From contig CM071573.1 in assembly GCA_036426205.1 (NCBI GenBank), positions 44,132,643-44,196,642 on the forward strand: a stretch of DNA of 64,000 nt, read 5' to 3'. The position numbers and the translations under genes were made by a program. This document shows positions 47,124 to 58,200 of this stretch, piece after piece. This DNA is from Ascaphus truei (taxonomy: Eukaryota > Chordata > Amphibia > Anura > Ascaphidae). Each line of letters begins with the position of its first letter. Within the stretch, counting starts at the first letter, position 1. The notes under the pieces were generated by a model. That model had not been told where the DNA came from. It worked only from the letters and a program-made list of their open reading frames with translations, and made no database searches.

Positions 47124-47395
47124 GGCTACGCTTATAGTACTGGCGACGCGACCCGTGACGTCGCTATAGCGAAAGTTGCACTCTGGTGTGCGATGTAACT
47201 GGTGGCAAGGGGCTATGTGATTGGCTGCTGCCAGTCACATGGTGCGGCTGTCTCTGCAAATCTCAATCTTTTGACTACAGTGATTTTGGTCGTTGTGATG
47301 TCGCCGTCACGCCCACTATGGGCGGTCGCAAAGGACTACATTGAGTTGCTTTGCGGCTGCACGCCATCGCTGTAGCCAGGACTATAAGCGCAGCC
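47124..47395. mobile_element. second MITE, 3 bp from the first
   Basis: Inverted ends GGCTACGCTTATAGTACTGG and AGGACTATAAGCGCAGCC. ATA lies on the left and TTA on the right. It is the same family as 11514-11828. Confidence 0.65.
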
Positions 47396-47499
47396 TTAGT
47401 CTGGGGAAGGGGGATTATTTCAGGGGGGGAAGGGGGACTATTTCAGGGGGGAAAGGGGAGCAAGGTGAAGCATTCCTACAATCTGCCCACCCCTGCTCT

Positions 47500-47740
47500 T
47501 AGGCTTTGTCCCCCATGGCTGCGGCTGTGTGCGCGGTGCACACAAGGTACGGCCCTCTATGGGGCCAGCCCCTGTAGCTGCCAGCGCGATGCGCGACCGC
47601 CTTTGCCAAAAGACAAGAATTTTGTCTTTTGGCATGGTGGCAGAGCATTGGCCACGTCAGGGCGTCGATTCAGCCAATAAGGGCGAACCAGCTGCGTGAC
47701 GTCATGGCCGTGCCCCCGCCACGCCTCCCCGTCGCGAGTT
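47500..47740. repeat. MITE remnant with both conserved palindromes
   Basis: Starts near TTAGGCTTTGTCCCCCATGG. It contains the GCCAAAAGACAA / TTGTCTTTTGGC hairpin (47605-47634) and the TTCAGCCAATAAGGGCGAAC block with GTGACGTCA (47652-47708). It is preceded by G-rich tandem units at 47402-47458. The right end was not found. Confidence 0.55.
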
Positions 47741-48034
47741 GCCAGTTGTCCACCTGGTCGTGCTGATGCCGGGAACTAGCACCGCCGGGGGAGAGGAGTC
47801 TGTGTGTGTCAGTGTGGTACCCAATGCTGGGGGGTGGGGGGAAGAAGAGGCAGGACGGCTCCCCCATGTCCAACAAAACACTGGCTCTTAAAACTTGTTT
47901 CTGGCTCCTAAATTTGTAATGTTTTTTTTGGTCCACCACTTTATGTAGATATATATTTTATTCTGACCATATCATCAACCGCTATAGGAGGTTGTCTTTT
48001 CAAACCTTTGGGGAGTTGTGTCCATTGTTTAGAG

Positions 48035-48317
48035 CAGGGGGACACAATCTTTTTCCCCTGTGCCCCCCGCTGGCTTTCCCCCTCTTCTCCCCCCTTTTAC
48101 CTTGATTTAGACACTCCTAGCATCACGTTGTCATGGCAACGTGACGTCACATGACCCCGCTGGGTCATTTGACGCCACATCACAAGGAGCGTCTGAATCA
48201 AGGTACGGTTCACAGAGGCCCTGCAGCTCCCCCGACATTAATGTAAATGCCTTCGGGAAGCGTGCGGGGGCCTCTGTAAACCCTGCGTCCCCCACAGCGA
48301 ATCTCGCACACCCCTGG
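48035..48317. mobile_element. 283-bp hAT MITE with perfect 8-bp duplication
   Basis: Ends CAGGGGGACACAATCTTT and CGAATCTCGCACACCCCTG (inverted). Flanked by GTTTAGAG on both sides (48027-48034, 48318-48325). Interior contains GTGACGTCACATGACC and TCATTTGACGCC. Related interior sequence recurs at about 50770-50930. Confidence 0.8.
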
Positions 48318-48700
48318 TTTAGAGATTGTGTTATATAATCCAGTAATTCTCAGACCACTGGTTTTCCTCAAAACACTTTCAATGTTCATGTCAGGCAGGT
48401 CTTTTTGAGCATAATGTAACTGTAGCAAAAGTCTGTTTTTAGATGCAGGTGCTATAGGTTTATATAAATGTGTATGAACAGTGTTAATATTTGATTGGAG
48501 GACCACGATCCTTACACTTGGCTTTGAAGTAGTCCGCTGTTTGGAAGTTTGCTAAACCTAATCCATGAGAAAAATGTTACCTAAACTGCGCAGGCATGCA
48601 ATAAGGTTGCATACTTTGACGGCAGTGCAAGTAATGCGATGAAACCTGCATATAATTATATACACAAAATACTTATTTATTTTTAGGTATTATCTACAGA

Positions 48701-48746
48701 ATGCCAGAGGTGAAATCAATGTTTCGAGAGGTGCTTCCTAAACAAG
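48701..48746 (+). CDS. BBIP1: BBIP1 coding exon A ([15 protein letters not shown])
   Basis: The acceptor is TTATTTTTAG at 48686 (an alternative TCTACAG ends at 48699). ATG is at 48701 and the donor AAG|GTGAGC at 48747. It leaves in phase 1. Confidence 0.95.
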
Positions 48747-49468
48747 GTGAGCAACTGAATTTTACTAGTTGTTCAAATATACAATCTATAGACCTTGTAA
48801 ATCAGGACTCTTCAACTAGTTCTCAAAAGGGTCAGAATCGGGGGAATAAAAATAGAAGTAGAAGGGTGACAAGCTTATTGTAATTTACATTTTTGTTGCA
48901 TGGACAGACTTGCATTATTCGATTTAAACATTCTGTAAGCCTTTAACACATGTTCTATATACATATCCATTACCTTTAGGTTACAAGACTGTGTGTGAAA
49001 AATTGCACTTAGCTACTTAAGCAACTAGTATGACATTAGCAGGAGAAAGTCCCAAAGGCCCCATGAAAGCTCTTTTCGTGAAATCATGAGATGCAAATAG
49101 CAAGTTATATTTCATAATTTTACTGTTTTTAGATTGTTTGTAGCTTTAGGAGAATGTTTTAACAAGATGTGCAATAATTGACATAATGAATGGATATTAG
49201 TGACATTCTCCTAAGACAGGTCACTGAGCAGCCAAGATGGTTGAATAGGTTAGTTGTCATATTTTGTATATTTAACATTATATAAAAATGTTATCCTTAC
49301 ACAGGACAGTTGTATGTGGAAGATATACCTACCATGGTCCTGTGCAAACCAAAGTTACTGCCGCTGAAATCAGTAACCCTTGAGAAGCTTGAGAAAATGC
49401 AACATGATGCACAAGAAACCATTCGACAAGAAATGTCACCGAGGTGTCAGCCAGTACACCAGGCTTAA
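48701..49468 (+). CDS. BBIP1: BBIP1 (BBSome subunit) spliced coding region, 69 aa
   Basis: The coding region is join 48701-48746 and 49305-49468 (46 + 164 = 210 nt, 69 codons plus stop). The product begins [16 protein letters not shown] and continues [20 protein letters not shown] and [13 protein letters not shown], clearly BBIP1 (BBIP10/BBS18). It is a very small subunit of the BBSome, the coat-like complex that moves membrane proteins in and out of cilia, and has also been linked to tubulin acetylation. The start is the ATG directly after the acceptor; Human BBIP1 has an isoform with extra N-terminal residues that I cannot place here. The C-terminus after IRQEM ([10 protein letters not shown]) differs from the human end, and one Gln codon is missing. 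The gene sits head-to-head with SHOC2 and tail-to-tail with PDCD4, as in mammals. Confidence 0.95.
49305..49468 (+). CDS. BBIP1: BBIP1 last coding exon
   Basis: The acceptor CTTACACAG ends at 49304. The exon enters in phase 1 (completing Gly) and ends at TAA 49466-49468. It holds the conserved [20 protein letters not shown] core. A GAG|GTGTCA donor-like sequence overlaps the divergent C-terminal codons, so an extra 3' exon is conceivable but unproven. Confidence 0.93.
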
Positions 49469-50945
49469 CTACTCTAACTATGCTATGCATTTAAATATTG
49501 TCTGGTTTGATGCACCTGCATTTAACTGCTTCACTGTCATGAGCGGGTTTGTAGAGCATGTAAAAACAGTGTGCCAGCTCCTTCTGACAATGCAGGGGTT
49601 AAAGGTTGCTAACTATATTAGAAGCTAACAATAGTCTTCACATCTTTAAACCTGCTATATATGTATTGTGTGCGGGAGGACCACATTATGTTTGGAAGTG
49701 TAATAGAATTACAGTATAGACAATAGAGTGCTGATGCTTTGTTCTAGTTTGCTTGAATACATTTGTATGGCTTTTGAGCACCTTTCCGATTGTGTGCTAG
49801 AAAAAAAAAAAGTCACAGATGGAACTCCTGTTTTAAGCATATAAAGATAATTCCCTGCCCACTTAATGTATACTGTGATATCTTATTATTATTTACGTAC
49901 GAGAGAAGCAGAGGGCGGTGCTGAAATGCGTTTGTTTTAGCTCAGGGGTATTCCTTGTTCCTGAAGTAGATGCTTGTAAAGCTGCCATCAGACGCCGCCT
50001 CCAGGAGAAACAATGTTTAAACCTCCCATAATCCATGGGCCAGTAGGAAGACTTGCTAGTGGCCCACGTGATACAGGGTATTGGTACTTGCGCTAGCCTT
50101 CCTTATATGTATCTCAGGAACCAGCGGGTCCCCAGTGCCAATATGGTTGTGGAAGCTGCTCCTAGTACCAAAGTAAAGTAAACCAATTCCAGTGACTTAT
50201 GGGATCTCATCTAGGTTTAAAAAAAAAAAAAAAATTCCAAGTTACTTGGGAGGGTATTATCTGCTTCCTTGTCATTTTCAGCAAGTGCTTGTAGAGGCAG
50301 ATTTATTTCCCAACTTTATTGGTTCTCCGATACAGCATAAAGAAAACACTTGATTGACAAACACTTCCCCATTCAGAGGCCCTTAAAGAACTCTACTAGC
50401 CGGCTGGAATTGCAGCTTTAGGTTCCCAACATGATTAACCGCAGAATTAGTAAATAACAGCTTGGCCATTAGTCTTATTTTTAAGTATGAATTAATATAA
50501 TGTAGGTTTTGTAGAAACAGACCACTGTTTTGTGTGTAAGATTTGAGACATTGATCCGTTTGTGTACTTCTTTTAAAAGACACTTATAGCAATGCATTAA
50601 AGTATGAAGAAAGAAAAAAAAAATCCTATTGCAGCGTGTTGAGCATAAATAATGGTTTGTCATGGATAATACAGAAGATGATATTCATATTTTGAGGCAC
50701 GCTCATCCAATGATCCATAGGATGCAAAGGCAACACATTGCTGTATTAAACCACGGGGTGCTAGATTTTCAGGGGGGAAGAGGAGCGGCAGTTATAGAGG
50801 TCCTGCACTCTCTTTCTCCTCTCCTTCTCGCATTTAAATTAATTGCCGGGGGACCACACGAGGCCTCTATAACACACCTTCCCTTCCAGCAACACGGCGT
50901 CAAATGACGCCACGGGTCATGTGGGAAACGTTTGCACACATCTGC

Positions 50946-50951
50946 AATAAA
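50946..50951 (+). terminator. candidate BBIP1 poly(A) signal AATAAA
   Basis: First canonical plus-strand AATAAA after the BBIP1 stop that I see, with T/G-rich sequence downstream. It would give a 3' UTR of about 1.5 kb, ending about 500 bp short of the PDCD4 3' end. An earlier variant ATTAAA at about 50596 is an alternative. Confidence 0.3.
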
Positions 50952-51460
50952 ACACTGATGGTATGTCAAATGTGTTACAATTATTAATGCTGGGGGTTTA
51001 TCCTGGTGTTCCAGCAGACTATGGGTTATTACTTGCAAGGAATGGCTGTGTATGATGCAATGTTGAAGATCATGGTATGCGTTGATGTGTTACACTTTTA
51101 ACTATTAGATGTCAGCCACCAAAGCCTTCTCCTCACCACCACACCCAAAGTCCTAACAACCTTAGCTGCTCTGCAGCTTGTCATTCAACAAAAAACCCTC
51201 AAGTTAAAGGCTTAAAACGAGGAGACGGGGAGGGGGAAAACACAAATAGTATTTAAGTGTTCTGAGAGCTTCTAAACACGTGTAAAAAATTACTACATAA
51301 CTAGTCGGTCTAGAGACACTACAGTATGCCTCAATTGTAAGTGAAGTAAATAAACTTTAAAAAAAATTTATACATCACACAGTTCTTTACACAGGATTTT
51401 GTTTTCCCTTTTACAAATAATTTATACCACCGCAAGAGATCTCTTGCATCACTAAACATA

Positions 51461-51466
51461 TTTATT
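51461..51466 (-). terminator. candidate PDCD4 poly(A) signal AATAAA
   Basis: TTTATT on the plus strand, AATAAA on the minus strand, about 675 nt below the PDCD4 stop. Other copies further left (50302, 50315) could serve a longer transcript. Confidence 0.35.
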
Positions 51467-52140
51467 TCTTTAGTTTTGTTTTCATATATACACACACACA
51501 TCCTACCAGAAATATTTCCAGTTACTTGTTTTGTAGAAAAATAGATGTTCCAGCCACCATATACTGACATTTCAAGTCAAAATCAATATGCTCTCTGGAA
51601 AGATGAATAAATCAACCAAATGTTTGTTTTTCCCTCACACTTTGCTTCATGGGAGAAAAGCATTGCACCCCTGACACCAAAGCAGATTTTGAATAATCAA
51701 AAGTTGTTTCTCCCTTGCCCCACTCCAAGCAAAGTTTGTGAACAGCAGCAGAAGCCAATGTGAGGTTACAGTAACACTTTATCCTCTATTATGAAGCGGT
51801 GTGTACAGTAAACCAGTGTTTTTACTATGAAAACACTGACCTTAAAAAGGAAGGAGTGGCAGTTACATCAATGCAGAACATGGAATGATTAGATTATAAA
51901 CAAATGGCACTTACATAGGATTAGTTTATATCAGTTCACCACCTGTGTGTGACAGCCTTTGCCCTCCTCCTTGCATCTACATACCCAAGTCACTTACTTC
52001 TGGAACTGTGAATTTATAAAACTATTTTAGAAATGCTCTGTACCCATAACAATTTTTTTATACATGTATAAAACATAAACCATGCTCAGCAGTTGAAAAT
52101 AAATGTCCCCGCATCTGATGCCGAGAAGCCTCTTTTGGTG

Positions 52141-52201
52141 TTAGTAGCTCTCAGATTTCAGACGGCCCCCATCGCCTTCACTCACAAAACGTTTTCTTCC
52201 T
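52141..52201 (-). CDS. PDCD4: PDCD4 last coding exon ([19 protein letters not shown])
   Basis: The acceptor CTATGGCAG ends at 52202 and TAA is at 52143-52141. It was found by searching for the conserved tail: it encodes the AKT-site region RKRFVS and ends KSESY, where mammals have KPESY. It is separated from the previous exon by a 3.95-kb intron. The 3' UTR runs leftwards to about 51.45 kb. Confidence 0.96.
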
Positions 52202-55200
52202 CTGCCATAGAATGGGGGAAAAAAACAATTTAGGGATCATCCCAGCATTTTTATATCTTTAGATACACAATAATAGGAACAATAAATAAAATAAGAGCAC
52301 AACAAATAAAAATAGAAGGCAATCCCTATCCTGAAAAGTTTTAAAACCTAAGGCCAGGATACAGAGTATAGCTCCATGGTCCGGTGCTAACTGCCATTCA
52401 AGTTAATGAGTTAGTGAATCCCAGCCTAAGTGGTTAGAGAAGAGAGTACACACAATGTTGGCAGTTAAGGCACAGTGGGTGAGGAGATTCCTGCTCTGAG
52501 GAGCTTAGTCTACAGCAGGGGTGGGCAACTTCAGTCCTCAACAGGTCAGGTTTTCAGGCTATCCCTGCTTCAATATGGAAAATAGCTGAAGCGCTCAAAT
52601 GCAGGTATATCTCAAAATGATAATAAGCCAGACCACTGTACCAGGGTATCCCTGCTTCAACACAGGTGGCTCAGTCTTTGATTGCACCTCCTGTGCTGAA
52701 GCAGGGATATCCTGAAAACCTGACCTGCTGGTGGCCCTTGAGGACTGGAGTTGCCCACCCCTGGTGTACAGGCTGCTTGCTGGTGGAGTGCAGACATGAA
52801 AGAGCTGACACCATCAACTTGATTTCTGCGTTTTCATTAAGAAAAGGGTGAAGATATCGGGGACATCATTTTCTTTAAAAAAAAATAAACAAACACGTTT
52901 CATCCCATTTTGAAATATTTATAAAACCAAGTTGTTTATTAGGATCTGGCCCAAATTTAATCCGGACATTTCCAAAAAGGTTTTTTCTGAAATCTCCCCA
53001 AAAGATGGTGAATCCCAACCACACCTACAGCACTATTTACTTAACAGTTATGCAAGGACAACGGTTACTAATGTATACATTAAAGGCCTTATTTTTTTTT
53101 TCCCACGGTCTATGCCTGTAAAAAGACATCAAGATTTCTGCCCATAGGTTTGACCAAAGAATGCTAAATGCTAAAATATATAAATTGAATTAATGTAATT
53201 AGCTGTTTCCCTTACCTCTCTTCTGTACTATACGGTACAAATAAGGATAAAGTAGGCTTGATTTCTCCAATGGGTAACCTAATATTCAAGAAATTACCTC
53301 TGTCACTGACAATATTCACATGGCTGGAGCTATACTAATTTTTAGAATTGGAACTAGAGTCATGTAGGTTTCCAAAAAATATCTAATAAATATCTATATT
53401 TCATACCTGGGCACGTTACCTATAGGGCTCATTTCACAGTAAATAGGATGTGAAAATATTACAATTAGGGCTGATCAGTGACTGCATCAACCACAAAAAG
53501 CACTGCACCCCTGGAGAATATTCTATTTTGTATGCTACTATGCCACTGAGGAAGATGCATGTGTGTATGTTCTTTAAAAGCAGCTTTGTGTCTCAATCTG
53601 TTGTGCGAATGACGAAACAAAGATCTGGCACGAGTAGCATTAATTAAAAACTGGGTAAGAGCCGCAGATCACAGAGCTTCCAACTTCCCAGCAAAGATGC
53701 ATTTTGTTTTAGAGCTCCAGATCTAGCCACAGAAGAGACGATAAATTCATAGCATAGATATGGCAAGGCACTCCTTTTGGACCAATAGCAGGGTGACTCA
53801 AATACATGAGAAAGGTCCTGTTGGGGACCGAAACGTTGATATTTAATAAAAATAGACTTCTACAGTAAATTGTACAAGAACACAACACGGCATAATCCAG
53901 CAGAGAACAAGCAAGAAGAAACTACCAATGATGATGTACCGTGCATCCTTCCAGAAGAAGTGGCAAAAGCAATAAAATCCATGAAGTATGGGAAGGCTCC
54001 CAAAGAAGATGGAATTACAACGGAAATTGTTGTATTTCAGTAAAGGGAACCTTCCACTGTGCCCCAAGATGATAGTTTGACAAGTGTATTCTGCCCGTGC
54101 TCACATAGGGACGAGAAACTTGCACCCTAAATGTGAAGATAATTCAAAAACTTGAGACAACGCAAATACGTTTGAAGTGATGTATGCTGGCTATTACCCG
54201 AAGACATCACAAAAGTCTGTGACATCACAATGGTGAATAAATTAAAATGGCAATGGGCCGGACATATCGCAAGAAAAAATCATCATCGTTGGACAAAGAT
54301 GGTAGTCGACTGGATTCCAGGAGAGATTAAAAGACCAAGACAACGGCCAAAAGTAAGATGGGAGGATGAAAACAGAAAATTAGTTAGAGCCACGTGGAGG
54401 TGGCTGTAACCGCAGTACCTGGGAGATCATTGGGGAGGCCTTCATCCAGTACTAATGATAGAGATAAAGAAAGATATATAATAATCAAAAAAAATAGTCG
54501 ATACTGATCAAACACTAATATAATGTATGAACTTGTATGACAAAGACATGCTATTCATTTATACATTAAAAATACAGGTATATGAAGGGTTAAATCGCCT
54601 GAGGTATAAATATGGGGTTTAAATGTTTGGATGGGTCCCCATGACAAAGTGAAAGGTGCAAAAGGTGAAGGAAACATGCAGCCTTGATGTGGGATTGCTA
54701 GCGGTACACGGTCTGTGCCTTTGCTTCGCACAGGTTTATCTGTATCGATTTTGACATATTCACACTCCACTATTAAGCTCGGTTTTGCTCTCCCCAGACT
54801 GCGTTAACCTTTGTTAGATTCCTCGTTTTAAATTTCTTGCTCAGATTTAGCCAATTTTATTCTTGGAGGTCCATATCCTTACCAGTAACAAACAATGTTT
54901 TCTCCTTTTGTAAAGGTCAATGTTGTCTACGAGAAAGTTAAATAAGAAAAACAGGGAGTTTAAAATTTTAGACATGCAGTTGGGATTTAGCTAATCCTTG
55001 TTGTGTTTATCTAAGCGTCTGGGGAAATAGGAAACCTTAGGGAGAAAAAGCCAGGACTTGTTTTCTTTTCATTAGTTTTGGATGCAGGATTTCTAAGGCG
55101 TACTCAATCTCCAACGCTTGTTGCTGTTCTCCAATAAAATAAATGTTTGTTATAGTTCAGAAATTGCAGAGAAAGCCAAAACACGAGAAATATTACTCTG

Positions 55201-58200
55201 ATTGCATTTTAACAATTAGTTGAGGGGGGAAAAAATTTCAATTTACAGAAATGCTGAAATTGGTCTTCATTCCTAAGTGACATTATACGGATGCATGTGC
55301 CACACAGAAAGAATTGCTAGAACAATAAGTCCTGCGTTAAAACAGAAGGGTGCATGGAAGACATTGAAAACAATGGGTCAAAGTTTAAGAGTGACCAGCA
55401 GTGCCCCTCTGAAAACAAAGGGGTTAAGAGGTCAAAGCAACAAGACCAATGAACACGCCTCATTTTCCTCTCTTCCTTTTCTCAATAATAAAGGGGTTCA
55501 TGATATTTGTGTCAAAACACAGGACACTTTAGAACCCAACCATATCCGTGTCCCATTAAGTGGGTGGCCTTGTACAGCTACCACTTTGTCCCCCATAAAA
55601 AGCAGACAGGCTCAAAAAGATTTGGAAAACTATCCCCACTGTAAATGGAAAGCCGCAGTAATGAGGAAAAATGCGGTAACTCTTGGAAGAGGCATGACAC
55701 AAATATATTTGAGTGAAAAGAGAGATAAAAAAGCTCAAAGATCCTGAGGTGCACTGGTGGGCAACAAGTGGCCAGGAGGAGGCATTCGTCCCTCTGGGGG
55801 CATCACCTGTATCCCCCAAACCCTGTGCTAGATCACTAGTATCCAGTGTAAGGAAAGCCACCGCACAGTACTAAATCAGTGTGCTGGCATTATGCAGCTT
55901 ACTGGAGCAGACAGGGAGAAGGTCTTACCCCGACCTAGAGCATCCATGGGAGAGAAAGTCAACGTAGAACCCACTTTCCCGTCACTCTCTCCCCCACATA
56001 TGTGGGTAATGTGTAGCCTTTTGAGGGCTCAAGAGGCGGATGTACATCATGTTGCCTACCACTGCCATAAGGTCTATGGCTTCACAATAACAAAATTGTA
56101 TTTATATGCCGTAAACAATGTACCCATGTATGCAGATAAAGGAGAAAGTCACCTTGAAGGACACTGGTCACTTATTTGTTTGGAAATAACTCCAGCCTTA
56201 AAGCAGTCCTCTACAAACCGTTCAAGCACAGAGTATGCATGTGGGACATCCAAGTTAATGTCAGGGATTTCACGGTAAATTCGATCATAGCCCTAAAAAA
56301 AAAAAAAAATTAGTAAGCCCAATGACATTTACCGAGCATGCAAAATGATCTATTTAGTTACTGCTGTGTACCATATCATTAAAAGAAAGCCAGGTCATGT
56401 CTGCCATCTACTGTTTGTGTGAGCCACAAAGAGAATGCACATTTAATTATATATAATTGCAAGCCCTGGTGAACCCTGCAACAAAATTGGTATCATTTTC
56501 ACCTTTACTAAAGGATTAACTTTTTTTCCCTGGTGAGGGCAAATTGTAAAAATCAAGTGAATTTATTGATATGGTTAATATACATTATTTTTATTTGGCG
56601 ATTGCTTCTTTGCCATTTTTGAGAATATGTATGGTTTTTGTTACTATGCCAACAAAGAAGATGAATAAGCAGTTGTAGAATCTGCCATAATTGAACTAGA
56701 TGGCACACATGTATTACACATAATACTTTAAGATGAGCACGTTAATCTTTAAACTACTTCTAAATAAACTCATGTGGGAGAGTAGCAGTTTCCGGTGTGT
56801 TCACTTTCCTACCAGCAGATGGCAAGCTTACCCTTTTCATTTGGTCCACAGTAATAATCGCAGACTTCCAGAGGGATTCTAGCAAACTCAGCATCATTTT
56901 AAAAGTAGTATCACCAGTTGCTTCCAAAACCATCAGTATTGCCTACAATATGTCAAACAGGAAAATAAAAATGCACACTGTAAACATGTAACAAGTTACA
57001 TAGGTATTCAGCACTTTATGAAAGAGCACTTTATGATCATTAGATGTGTTGCATTATTTAAAGCAGCAATTCAGAGCACATCTCTTTAAAGTAAATAATA
57101 AAATATGAAAAAAGGCAATCCCTTCTTGCCCTTTCCAATGCAGTTTTTACTTTGAAATCTGATGCTTCGTTCAGGAGTTAAGCGATTGAACGATTAAGTG
57201 TCCGGGAGGATATAATGACGCTTTCCCATGAGCACACTGCAGTCTGAAGGTTATCATTGTAACTTCAGAAAACAGTAGGAAAATCATGGGGGGCAGGTGG
57301 GACCAACATTGGGGTGTATTGCCGCTTTAAAACTATTGGGTACAAGTATCTCTAAATTGCATCATGGCTCAAATTGAAAATCAGTGAAACAATATCAACA
57401 TTGTGATTAAACATTAAATTTGGATCAATCTGGTTAACAGTCTATTTTGGGATCCCTGGCATCCAATTCCTTCATAGTCAAAACCTTCAAGAGGTTTGTA
57501 AAGATCCTTCTGGCAGAATCAACCAAAATACTACTGAACATTAACTGAAGCTCAACTACTGAACTGGGATTTTCACATTATTCCAGTAGAAGAAACATGC
57601 TATCAATAGCAACAATATTAGATAACCAAGAGTATTTTCTAGAAAAAAGCCTTACTTCATATACAAGTTCGTGGTGAAAATGTGGTACTTCCAGTTCCAG
57701 AAGGCAAAGTTCAGCTTCAGATACATCACCAGAAAGCACATACTCCTTCAGCAACATGTCAATCTGTTACAGGAGGTGGAAAGTGCACAAAAATATCATG
57801 AACAAAACCCGAACCTACATAGTAGTTCTTTAACTTTATTTGTTGTATGCCCTCTCTGAACTGAAGCTTGCAGAATTAACACTGCATTCAGTACACAAAC
57901 AGGCCATCATCTCTTTCAGTAATAGGCAGAATAGCAATGTAGGAAAACACTGCAAGTACCTCAGCACAGACATGGGTAATGCTGAGGGAGGGGAGGGGGG
58001 GGGGGTTGCATGAAACAAACCCCATCTGTAAATACAGGGCTACGCCGACAATTAAAATATCAGCCCAGAACTGCACTATATAAATCAGTAAACAAGTCCA
58101 GAACTGTAGGAAATAGTGTAAAAAATGTAAATAAGTGAGAGATTTACCTCCTTTACCAGTTTTTTGACTGGTTGCTGCCCGCCACCTGATCCCCAAACAC

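Noticed and set aside
54541..54780. Possible coding exon in a 71-codon minus-strand frame
   Set aside because: No PDCD4 residues are missing at this point in the spliced protein, and no family match was seen.
55277..55747. 156-codon plus-strand ORF in the last PDCD4 intron
   Set aside because: No recognisable domain, no splice or promoter context, and composition like the surrounding intron. Most likely a chance open frame.
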